This document shows, piece after piece, positions 1 to 7,837 of a stretch of DNA of 64,000 bases. Each line of letters opens with the position of its first letter. Position 1 is the first letter of the stretch. Both the position numbers and the translations under genes were made by a program. Origin of the DNA: Martinezella rhizogenes (GTDB taxonomy: Bacteria; Pseudomonadota; Alphaproteobacteria; Rhizobiales; Rhizobiaceae); contig JAAMEZ010000006.1 of the NCBI GenBank assembly GCA_013322215.1, positions 620,001-684,000 of the forward strand, read 5' to 3'. The notes beneath the pieces were generated by a model. The model was not told the DNA's origin. It saw only the letters and a program-made list of their open reading frames with translations, and did not search any database.

Positions 1-671
1 GCGATCGCATCCTTGATGACGACCTCCTCCGCCGGCAGGACAGCCTTGTCCATCAGCCCATCGATAGAATGGGAGATGACCTTCCAGCCTTGATAGAGAA
101 TGTTGATGGCAACGAGAATAGCGAGCACAGGGTCGAAGATCGGATAACCGCTGCCGATCGCCAGGAGCAGGCCGATCAGCACGCCGACCGAGGTATAGAC
201 GTCGGACATGATGTGCTGGCCATCTGCCGTCAGAGCCGGCGAGCGATGTGCCCGGCCGGCGCGGATCAAGGTGACCGCCCAGACGGCGTTGATGACGCCG
301 GCGACGAAGTTGATGGCGAGACCCAGTACCGGCGCCTGTATCGGTTGCGGATTGCCGAGATGCCCGACCGCTTCCTGCACGATCATCAGTGCGGCGACAA
401 CGATCATGACGCCTTCGGTAACGGCGGAAAGATATTCCGCCTTATGATGGCCGAAGGGATGATCGTGATCGGCCGGCTTCTGGGCATAGCGGATGACGAA
501 GAAGGCGATGAAGGCCGCAACGACATTGGTCAGCGATTCCAGGCCATCGGACAGAAGCGCCACCGAGCCCGTCAGCCACCAGGCCAGCATCTTCAGCCCC
601 ATGACGCCGAGCGACAGCGGAATGCCCCAAAGCGCGAGCCGCCTGATCGTATCGTTTCCTTGAGCGCTCAT
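1..671 (-). CDS. Cation diffusion facilitator (CDF) family efflux transporter, 3' end outside window
   Basis: Inner-membrane metal/proton antiporter of the CDF family; only the first 223 residues are in the window. It begins MSAQGNDTIRRLALWGIPLS. A hydrophobic helix follows, then the family motif LLSDGLESLTNVV, a His-rich loop (DHDHPFGHHKAEYLSA), and the second metal-site motif ALTADGQHIMSDVYTS. The two motifs supply the Asp and His ligands of the transport site in this family. At least five hydrophobic segments can be read. The metal (Zn, Mn, Fe or Co) cannot be told from this fragment. It is divergent from bluB across about 400 bases. Confidence 0.88.
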   Translation of the reverse strand, partial: MSAQGNDTIRRLALWGIPLSLGVMGLKMLAWWLTGSVALLSDGLESLTNVVAAFIAFFVIRYAQKPADHDHPFGHHKAEYLSAVTEGVMIVVAALMIVQEAVGHLGNPQPIQAPVLGLAINFVAGVINAVWAVTLIRAGRAHRSPALTADGQHIMSDVYTSVGVLIGLLLAIGSGYPIFDPVLAILVAINILYQGWKVISHSIDGLMDKAVLPAEEVVIKDAI

Positions 672-739
672 GCCCTTCTCCAGTGTCCCGCGCCATGCTT
701 ATGCGAATGAATTGCAAAAAAGGCGCCGTTGAAATGCAA

Positions 740-770
740 AACCGCCCGCGCGAAATTCGCGCAGGCGGTT
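740..770 (-). terminator. GC-rich hairpin, possible minus-strand terminator of unknown transcript
   Basis: AACCGCC (740-746) pairs with GGCGGTT (764-770), and inside it GCGCG (748-752) pairs with CGCGC (758-762), with one mismatch between the arms. Read on the minus strand the second arm runs into TTTT and then a T6 tract further on. It lies in the 406-base gap between the divergent CDF and bluB genes. It would therefore end a short minus-strand transcript or act in the CDF leader. I see no convincing gene in the rest of the gap. Confidence 0.4.
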
Positions 771-1062
771 CATTGACGCTCCATATGGGCCAGGACTTCG
801 CGTTTGTCAAAGGCGGCCGCCCTTTTCGCACGACAATTCGTCCCGATGTGCGGATTGAGAGAAACGCCGGTTGGGCATTTAGTTTGCAGAAGACGAGTAG
901 GACTTTTCCCAAACCGCCGTTCCGCGACAATTGGAAGCCGATAATGCGCTCGCCTGCGAAAAATCGTGCTGGTAGTTTGGCTTGCGATCCGGCACTAAGC
1001 TGTGCTTCAGCCTGGCGTGCAAGGGTCGATGGTATTGGCCGATGCGCCGCCGCCTCTTATGA

Positions 1063-1818
<756 letters not shown>

Positions 1819-1856
1819 AGGCGGCCGATTTCCGGCAGCCCCGTCAGATCCAAGCC

Positions 1857-2492
1857 TCAGGATCGAAACGTGACGAAAGAAATGACGTTGCCATCCGGGT
1901 CGCGCACATGGAAATCCGTGCCGCCCCAAGCCTGTTTGGTGAGCGGTTGTGCAAACTCCACGCCCCTCGCCTTGAACTCCTCGAACAATCCCTGGACATT
2001 CGAGACCTCGATCGAAGCGAGGATCAACAATTTCTCCCTTGCCGCCGCCGCGGCAAAGTAAGGTTCATGGACGAGCCGTAAGTGAATCCAGATGCCGTCG
2101 CGCGACACCGCCCCGTAGAACGGCGGCGAGCCGTGCAGGAAATCCTCTGAGAAACCCAGCTTTTCGCTGAAGAAGGCAGCACTTGCAGTCACATCGCGTA
2201 CGAAAAGGATCGGAATGACACTCTTGAAGATCGACGGTTCCACCGATGCGGCCGGCATCTTCGGCGCATCCACCGCCACCGCCTTCAACTCTGCCCAATT
2301 CTTGTGGCCCGCTTCGACCGCAACGATCTCCTGCGCCAGCGTCAAAGGAAATTTCATCGCCAGGATCTCGCGATCCGTCAGCGCCTTGAAACGATCGAGC
2401 ATTCGGACTCTTCCGCCAATGGAATAGTCGCGCTCACGGTGCCAGCGCATCAAGAGCTTCGCTTGTTTACGGTAGGTATCGAGGGTTGGCAT
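1857..2492 (-). CDS. VOC (glyoxalase/bleomycin-resistance) superfamily protein with helical N-terminal extension
   Basis: The 211-residue protein has two parts. Residues 1 to about 75 are helical and charged (YRKQAKLLMRWHRERDYSIG, then LTLAQEIVAVEAGHKNWAEL). Residues about 88-211 form a vicinal-oxygen-chelate domain, with IPILFVRDVTASAAFFSEKL at its start and FHVRDPDGNVISFV at its end. VOC proteins act as glyoxalases, dioxygenases or drug-binding proteins; the substrate here cannot be inferred. The N-terminal part recurs in rhizobial proteins annotated only as glyoxalase superfamily, as far as I recall. The gene is convergent with bluB, 38 bases apart. Confidence 0.75.
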   Translation of the reverse strand: MPTLDTYRKQAKLLMRWHRERDYSIGGRVRMLDRFKALTDREILAMKFPLTLAQEIVAVEAGHKNWAELKAVAVDAPKMPAASVEPSIFKSVIPILFVRDVTASAAFFSEKLGFSEDFLHGSPPFYGAVSRDGIWIHLRLVHEPYFAAAAAREKLLILASIEVSNVQGLFEEFKARGVEFAQPLTKQAWGGTDFHVRDPDGNVISFVTFRS

Positions 2493-2611
2493 GGGCAGAC
2501 TCCTGCTGAGTGATATCAGCGGGCAGGCCTAGCCCTTTCGGCCCCAATGCCGATGTGCCCCACAGGAACGGGGTCATGATTAGGGGACAACCTGTTGCAA
2601 GTCAAACTGCC

Positions 2612-3322
2612 TCAAAGCGAGTGATTGCCTGCCGCAAAGCGCCCGTCGTCATTATGCAGCCGTAAAGACATTCGCAGCATCCAGGGCAAGGATGTCCAAA
2701 GGCCGGAGGTTAACCCCGCCTGTCTAAGTGCTGCGGCAGTCCAGGTGTTGCATCCCATCAGCGCGTTGAAATAACCGCGCGCTTCGAAGAACGCATCGTT
2801 TGGGCCGTAATTGCTGCCAAGCAGAGGCACCGGCCCATTATCGGCCTGCACGAAGCTACCGAGGATGAATTGCTTCAGCCGCTCAAGACCTTCGGCATCG
2901 ATGTCGATTGCCGTGACCGGTGGCGCATCCAGCGGGATATCGCCCGCCAGTTCCACATGGATGACGGAGCGGTCGAGCCCGAAGCTCTTCAGCACAGGAC
3001 CTGCCTTCAAATCGGCCCAAGTCCGCGTTTCCGTATAGAAGCTCCGGCCGCCCCAGCCGAAGATGAGATAGCGCAGATTGGGATTGTCGAGATCGAGCCC
3101 GGCCGTTCGCAGGAAGGCGAAACGGGTGAGGAGATCGCCATCGACGGGAATGGCAATGTCCGTATGGATGGGATTGCTGAGCATGAGGATTTGATGGGAT
3201 CGCTCGGCTTTCTCAGTCGACCCATTATGCCAGAGCGGCCGCGGCACGATGATGCCGAGGCCGACGAGAAGCACGACGGCGAGAACGGCGGAGAAAACGC
3301 CCTTGAATATCTTTGAGATCAC
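2612..3322 (-). CDS. DUF2459 (TIGR02117) family membrane-anchored protein
   Basis: Conserved protein of unknown function, about 236 residues. An N-terminal transmembrane or signal-anchor helix (GVFSAVLAVVLLVGLGIIV) is followed by a periplasmic domain with SNPIHTDIAIPVDGD, a GWGGRSFY motif and a C-terminal MGCNTWTAAALRQAGL stretch, all typical of DUF2459. The GTG at 3322 is preferred, with GGCGGGGG about ten bases upstream. The in-frame ATG at 3430 lies beyond the trpE(G) terminator hairpin and would translate that hairpin. Confidence 0.75.
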   Translation of the reverse strand: MISKIFKGVFSAVLAVVLLVGLGIIVPRPLWHNGSTEKAERSHQILMLSNPIHTDIAIPVDGDLLTRFAFLRTAGLDLDNPNLRYLIFGWGGRSFYTETRTWADLKAGPVLKSFGLDRSVIHVELAGDIPLDAPPVTAIDIDAEGLERLKQFILGSFVQADNGPVPLLGSNYGPNDAFFEARGYFNALMGCNTWTAAALRQAGLTSGLWTSLPWMLRMSLRLHNDDGRFAAGNHSL

Positions 3323-3386
3323 CGACTGAAAGCCCCCGCCAACAATCAATCTCTTCAGCGGTTTGTTGGCTCTTTCAAGGCATGAA

Positions 3387-3423
3387 ATAGCCCCATGCAC
3401 TTTTTCCGAGTGCATGGGGCTAT
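3387..3423 (-). terminator. Terminator hairpin downstream of trpE(G)
   Basis: Perfect 14-base-pair stem: ATAGCCCCATGCAC (3387-3400) pairs with GTGCATGGGGCTAT (3410-3423) around a nine-base loop. It starts 27 bases after the trpE(G) stop. The U-run is only three bases, so it may act with Rho or as a 3'-end stabiliser. Confidence 0.7.
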
Positions 3424-3450
3424 CAAACATCAGAGCTCTAAACGCTGGCC

Positions 3451-5640
3451 TCAGGCGGCCTTCGTCTTCACCCGCCGCGCCAGATGCGCCACGACATTCT
3501 CGATCATCCGCATGCCGGCATCGCCGCCGAGCGTCATGATCGATTCCGGGTGGAACTGTACGGCCGCGATCGGCTCCTTCACATGCTCGATCCCCATGAT
3601 CGTGCCGTCTTCGCTCTCGGCCGTGATCATGAAATCACGCGGCAGGCTCGACGGATCGGCAAAGATCGAGTGATAGCGTCCGACCGTCACTTCGCGGCCA
3701 AGGCCGGAGAAGACCAGTCCCGGCTCCAGCACGCGGATGCGCGAGGGCTTGCCGTGCATCGGGATCGCCAGATGGCGCAATTCGCCGCCATACGCTTCGG
3801 CCAGCGCCTGCAGACCCAGGCAGACGCCGAAGATCGGCAGGTTGCGTGCCCGCGCCTTCTTGATGGTCGCTTTGCAATCGAAATCCTTCGGATTGCCGGG
3901 ACCTGGCGACAGCACGACCAGATCCGGATCGAGCCGGTCGAAGACCTCTTCCGGCACCGGCGTACGCACGGTCGAAACCGTCGCGCCCGTCTGGCGGAAG
4001 TAGTTGGCAAGCGTATGTACGAAGCTGTCTTCGTGGTCGACGAGCAGGATCTTCACACCCTTGCCGACGGAAGCGACGTCACGTTGCTGTTTGCCGGAAT
4101 TGCCGGTCTTGGCATCACGGATGGCGGAAAGCATGGCAGAGGCCTTCAGTTCGGTTTCGGCTTCTTCTTCCTCGGGGATCGAGTCGTTGAGCAACGTCGC
4201 TCCGGCCCGCACCTCGGCAATGCCGTCCTTGATGCGGACGGTGCGCAGCGTCAGGCCGGTGTTCATGTCACCATTGAAGCCGACCATGCCGATCGCGCCG
4301 CCGTACCATGCGCGCGGGCTCTTTTCATGGCTCTCGATGAAGCGCATGGCCCACAGCTTCGGTGCGCCGGTGACGGTGACGGCCCAGGCGTGGCTGAGAA
4401 AGCCGTCGAAAGCATCCATGTCGTCGCGCAGGCGGCCTTCGATATGGTCGACCGTGTGGATCAGGCGCGAATACATCTCGATCTGCCGGCGGCCGATGAC
4501 CTTGACCGAGCCCGGCTCACAGACGCGGCTCTTGTCGTTGCGGTCAACGTCGGAGCACATGGTGAGTTCCGACTCGTCCTTCTTGGAGTTCAGCAACTTC
4601 AGGATCTGCTCGCTGTCGGCGATCGGATCGTCTCCGCGCTTGATCGTACCCGAAATCGGGCAGGTCTCGATACGGCGGCCGGACACGCGCACGAACATTT
4701 CTGGCGACGCGCCGATCAGATATTCCTGATTGCCGAGGTTGATGAAGAAGGAATAGGGTGACGGGTTGATCGCCTTCAGACGCTTGGAAATGTCTGAGGG
4801 CTTGCTGTCGCAGCGTTCCATGAACTTCTGGCCGGGCACGACTTCGAAGAGATCGCCCTTGCGGAAGCTCTCCTTCGCCTTGACCACCAGCTCGGCATAT
4901 TCGCCCGGGCGATGATCGCTCTTCGGCGGAATCGCGTCGGTGTGGCGGAACGGCTCGGATGCGATCGCACCGGACTTGCCCTCCGTCGATTGGCCGTCCT
5001 TGGCGAAATCATAACGATCGATCCAGGCCTTGGCTGAATAGTTGTCGACCACCAGAATTTCGTCCGGCAGGTAGAGCACCATGTCGCGCTGATCGTCCGG
5101 GCGCTTGAGCTTCAGGTTGATGGCGTCGAACTGGAAGGCCAGATCGTAGCCGAAGGCGCCGTAAAAGCCGATGCTGGCGTCAGCCTGTGAATAGAAGAGA
5201 TCGGTGACCGCGCGCAGCACCGTGAAGACTGTCGGCATCTTCGAGCGCTCTTCCTCGGTAAAGACCCGATCCGGCGTCTTTACCGTGAGATCGAGCCGGC
5301 GCGGCGTCGAAGCGCCGAGAACAACTTCCGAAACCGTTTTCAGCTTCTCCGCGATGAAGCCGAGAATAACTTCGCCGCGCTCGTTATAGGCATCGATCCA
5401 GACATCGCGCCCATTGCAGGAAAGACCGAGGGGCGGATCGACGATGGCGGTATCCCAACGCGTATATCGGCCGGGATATTCGTAGTTCGACGAAAATACC
5501 GCGCCGCGGCGCTCGTCGAGCTTGTCGATGTAAGACGATACGGCGTCCGCATAGGGCGTCGGCCGACGCTGCCGGGTGACGGTGATGCCGCCCTTCGTCT
5601 CGTAGATTTCCGCACCATCATCCCGAAGGATCGTTACCAT
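3451..5640 (-). CDS. trpE(G): Anthranilate synthase, fused TrpE-TrpG
   Basis: First committed enzyme of tryptophan synthesis, turning chorismate and glutamine into anthranilate. The 729 residues carry the chorismate-binding TrpE part (about 1-520; motifs [12 protein letters not shown] and [15 protein letters not shown]) fused to a class-I glutamine amidotransferase TrpG part (about 530-729). The amidotransferase shows [17 protein letters not shown], the nucleophile Cys in GVCLGLQAL and the His-Glu pair in QFHPESIM. Fused trpE(G) is the normal rhizobial form. Expression is set by the leader peptide and attenuator directly upstream. Confidence 0.97.
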   Translation of the reverse strand: MVTILRDDGAEIYETKGGITVTRQRRPTPYADAVSSYIDKLDERRGAVFSSNYEYPGRYTRWDTAIVDPPLGLSCNGRDVWIDAYNERGEVILGFIAEKLKTVSEVVLGASTPRRLDLTVKTPDRVFTEEERSKMPTVFTVLRAVTDLFYSQADASIGFYGAFGYDLAFQFDAINLKLKRPDDQRDMVLYLPDEILVVDNYSAKAWIDRYDFAKDGQSTEGKSGAIASEPFRHTDAIPPKSDHRPGEYAELVVKAKESFRKGDLFEVVPGQKFMERCDSKPSDISKRLKAINPSPYSFFINLGNQEYLIGASPEMFVRVSGRRIETCPISGTIKRGDDPIADSEQILKLLNSKKDESELTMCSDVDRNDKSRVCEPGSVKVIGRRQIEMYSRLIHTVDHIEGRLRDDMDAFDGFLSHAWAVTVTGAPKLWAMRFIESHEKSPRAWYGGAIGMVGFNGDMNTGLTLRTVRIKDGIAEVRAGATLLNDSIPEEEEAETELKASAMLSAIRDAKTGNSGKQQRDVASVGKGVKILLVDHEDSFVHTLANYFRQTGATVSTVRTPVPEEVFDRLDPDLVVLSPGPGNPKDFDCKATIKKARARNLPIFGVCLGLQALAEAYGGELRHLAIPMHGKPSRIRVLEPGLVFSGLGREVTVGRYHSIFADPSSLPRDFMITAESEDGTIMGIEHVKEPIAAVQFHPESIMTLGGDAGMRMIENVVAHLARRVKTKAA

Positions 5641-5687
5641 TGTTCCTCACTCCGTTGTCAGGCCCGGATGACAGGCGGCCGATATAA

Positions 5688-5718
5688 CAAAAAAGCCGCC
5701 TCGAAATCTCGGGCGGCT
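5688..5718 (-). terminator. trp attenuator (leader terminator)
   Basis: Read on the minus strand: AGCCGCC, a short loop closed by CGA/TCG, GGCGGCT, then TTTTTT. The arms lie at 5712-5718 and 5694-5700 and the T-run at 5688-5693. It sits between the trpL stop codon and the trpE(G) start. A GAGGCGGCCTCGACC segment just after trpL can pair alternatively with the first arm. This is the standard layout of a Trp-codon attenuator. Confidence 0.9.
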
Positions 5719-5755
5719 CACTCGTCGTCTTTGAACACGATTGGTCGAGGCCGCC

Positions 5756-5803
5756 TCAGCGTGCCCACCACCAAACTGCAATGTTGTTCAAAGCCATGTT
5801 CAT
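5756..5803 (-). CDS. trpL: trp operon leader peptide (MNMALNNIAVWWWAR)
   Basis: A 15-codon ORF with three consecutive Trp codons near its end, placed upstream of an attenuator and trpE(G). When Trp-tRNA is scarce the ribosome stalls at the WWW codons, which lets an antiterminator form and trpE(G) be read. The S. meliloti homologue is known to be translated from a leaderless message whose 5' end is at its AUG, as I recall. The promoter here also places the likely start point at the first ATG (5803). A second ATG at 5797 would give 13 residues. No Shine-Dalgarno precedes either. Confidence 0.92.
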   Translation of the reverse strand: MNMALNNIAVWWWAR

Positions 5804-5811
5804 GGCGGGAA

Positions 5812-5840
5812 TTGTTAGCGTGAGATGCCGCGATGCGCAA
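5812..5840 (-). promoter_or_regulatory. Probable trpL promoter
   Basis: On the minus strand TTGCGC (5840-5835), 17 bases, then TAACAA (5817-5812). The distance to the first ATG of trpL is eight bases, so transcription should begin at or within a few bases of the start codon. This fits a leaderless leader-peptide mRNA. Confidence 0.55.
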
Positions 5841-5854
5841 GCCGCAATCTCGGC

Positions 5855-5888
5855 GATGGGCAGAAACGATTTTTCGTCTCTGCCCATC
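5855..5888 (-). terminator. Hairpin after the ABC-F gene
   Basis: Fifteen-pair stem, GATGGGCAGAAACGA (5855-5869) against TCGTCTCTGCCCATC (5874-5888), with a four-base T loop on the plus strand. The only imperfection is a G-U-type pair when read as minus-strand RNA. It begins about six bases past the ABC-F stop and separates that gene from the trpL promoter. There is no U-run after it. Confidence 0.6.
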
Positions 5889-5894
5889 CTTCGC

Positions 5895-7418
5895 CTATTC
5901 CTGTACCCTGGCCGCTTCAAAGAACTCTTCCGGCCCATCCACTTCGACCAATCGTTTCCGGTCGATCAGCCAGAAGCGATCGCCGACCAAGCGCACGAAG
6001 CTGCGATCGTGCGAGACGAGAAGGCAGCTTGCCTCGTTTGCCGTCAGTTCGCCCTCCAGTGCCTCCTGGCCATCGATATCCAAATGGTTGGTCGGCTCGT
6101 CCAGGAGGTAGAAGTTGGGATTGGTCAGCCGCAGCACCAACATGGCAAGCCGCGCCTTTTGCCCGCCAGACAGACGGCCGATCTCCTTGCCCTGCATATC
6201 GATGTTGATGCCGACACCGACCAGCAACGTGCGGGCACGCTGCTCTCCAAGTTCGAACAGGCGCGTGACCATGCCGAGCGGCGTGTCCTTCTGGCCGAGA
6301 TTGGAGAGCGCCTGGTCGCTGTAACCGAGCACAAGAGAGGGCGTCGGCTTGATCGCATCGCCGCTCGATGGATCGGCAATGGCCTTGCGGATCATCTCTA
6401 CGAACCGCGTCTTGCCCGCGCCGTTCTGCCCGAGAAGCACGATGCGATCGCCCTGGCAAATCCACTGCTGTCCGGTCTTGAACAGCAACGTCCCATCAGG
6501 CGTCGTCACCGCGGCATCTTCAAGCGTCAGAAGCACCTTGGCGTGGATGCCGCGATTGGCGAGCTTGATCGAGCCGGAAGAGCGCTCGCGGTAGCCAGGT
6601 CTGGCGCTATCCTCCAGTTTCTCCGCCCGTGCCTTCAGCTGCTTCGTCTTGACGGTCAAGAGATCGCTGCCGGAATTGACGCCGAGATTGTAGAGCTTGG
6701 CCGCCTGCTTGCGCAGCTGCTGCGCCGTCTTCATCTCCTTCTGATAACGACGCTCGTCCGAGGCATCGACCTCATCCAGCGCCGCCCGCGCCCGGCTATA
6801 GGGTAAGGCATAGGTCTGCGGCTGGTCCTGACGCAGAAACAGGGTCCGGTTGCAGACAGCATCGAGGAAAGCGCGGTCGTGGCTGGCGATGATGACGGGC
6901 ACGTCGCGCGGCAAGGCATTCAGCCAATCCTCAAGCAACGCGATCTTGGCGAGATCGAGATGGTTGGTCGGCTCATCGAGCAGCAGCACGTCGGGCTCCG
7001 TCACCCAGATGCGGGCAAGCATGGCCAGCCGCTGCCAGCCGCCGCTGAGTTGGGCAAGCGCCCTCTCCCGCATAGCCGCAGGCACGCCAAGCGAGTCGAG
7101 AGTGACGTCGACGCGCCAGCTTTCGCTCTCGACCTGCTCTTTCGGCAAGGCTTGAAGGACGGCGTCATAGAAGGAAACGTCCAGCAGGCTCGCCGGCACA
7201 TTCTGCTCGACATAGCCGACGCGCAAGCCCCGAGCACGGGTGATGTCGCCCGTCGTCGGCTCCAGCCTGCCGGCCAGGCAATTGAGCAACGTGGTCTTTC
7301 CACGCCCATTCGCGGCAACGATGCCGACGCGGTCGCCCGCATCCACCGTGATGTTGAGGTTGGAAAACAGCGGCGCACTCATGGTGACGCCCAGATTGCG
7401 GAGATTGATCAGAGTCAT
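5895..7418 (-). CDS. ABC-F family ATPase (ribosome-associated, no membrane domain)
   Basis: Soluble protein of 507 residues with two ATP-binding cassettes joined by a basic, charged linker (about 225-290). Cassette 1 has a Walker A of the form AANGRGKTTL, LSGGW and LLLDEPTNHLD. Cassette 2 has GQNGAGKTRF, LSGGQ and LLDEPTNHLD. ABC-F proteins bind the ribosome E site and relieve stalling or protect from antibiotics. Which member this is (EttA, Uup or a resistance type) cannot be settled by eye. It has no partner permease, as expected for ABC-F. Confidence 0.88.
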   Translation of the reverse strand: MTLINLRNLGVTMSAPLFSNLNITVDAGDRVGIVAANGRGKTTLLNCLAGRLEPTTGDITRARGLRVGYVEQNVPASLLDVSFYDAVLQALPKEQVESESWRVDVTLDSLGVPAAMRERALAQLSGGWQRLAMLARIWVTEPDVLLLDEPTNHLDLAKIALLEDWLNALPRDVPVIIASHDRAFLDAVCNRTLFLRQDQPQTYALPYSRARAALDEVDASDERRYQKEMKTAQQLRKQAAKLYNLGVNSGSDLLTVKTKQLKARAEKLEDSARPGYRERSSGSIKLANRGIHAKVLLTLEDAAVTTPDGTLLFKTGQQWICQGDRIVLLGQNGAGKTRFVEMIRKAIADPSSGDAIKPTPSLVLGYSDQALSNLGQKDTPLGMVTRLFELGEQRARTLLVGVGINIDMQGKEIGRLSGGQKARLAMLVLRLTNPNFYLLDEPTNHLDIDGQEALEGELTANEASCLLVSHDRSFVRLVGDRFWLIDRKRLVEVDGPEEFFEAARVQE

Positions 7419-7604
7419 GGTCTTTTCCGGTCTCGATCGAGCATCTCAAGGCATCGCCGGCGGCTCCTTTTGCCGCGCTAAACCGATGCCCCAGGCCCAA
7501 GCAGGCCAATGCTCGAAAACATGTCATGACGCGGCCGCGCAAATACGCCGGCTCATGTCGCCCAATGGGCAGACCAGAAGGAATGAGTGAGAAACAGCCT
7601 CTGA

Positions 7605-7676
7605 TCAGCCCTGCAAACGCATCTGCAGGGCACGAGTCGGACCGAACTGGCGAATATGCCAGACTATCTTGGTCAT
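7605..7676 (-). CDS. Small ORF of 23 residues with strong ribosome site, unknown function
   Basis: The ORF begins MTKIVWHIRQF and ends RALQMRLQG, net basic. AGAGGAGG lies five bases before its ATG, one of the best Shine-Dalgarno matches in the window. It sits downstream of the haem receptor's terminator, so it must have its own promoter. The last codons overlap an eight-pair hairpin, GCCCTGCA (7608-7615) against TGCAGGGC (7624-7631). It could be a small protein, a leader peptide for a short regulatory RNA, or chance. The 336-base upstream extension of the frame runs through the terminator and into the receptor gene and is not credible. Confidence 0.45.
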   Translation of the reverse strand: MTKIVWHIRQFGPTRALQMRLQG

Positions 7677-7783
7677 ACGGTCCTCCTCTCTTTTTCCTCG
7701 ACGGTTAAAGACTGCGTCGCTCGAATAACACCGAACGTTGCGATTTACAATTGCGCAAAGCTCCAGATGCCACGCTAGAGGGC

Positions 7784-7811
7784 AAAAAAGAGGCGATGCC
7801 GAAGCATCGCC
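7784..7811 (-). terminator. Rho-independent terminator of the haem receptor gene
   Basis: On the minus strand GGCGATGC, loop TTCG, GCATCGCC, then TC and TTTTTT (7789-7784). It starts 27 bases after the receptor stop codon. The stem, tetraloop and U-run are all canonical. Confidence 0.9.
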
Positions 7812-7837
7812 CAAGTTTGCTGCATCGATGTAACGGC

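Noticed and set aside
442..930. A 162-codon minus-strand frame overlapping the CDF start
   Set aside because: It overlaps the CDF coding region in another frame, crosses the 740-770 hairpin and has no ribosome site or recognisable domain.
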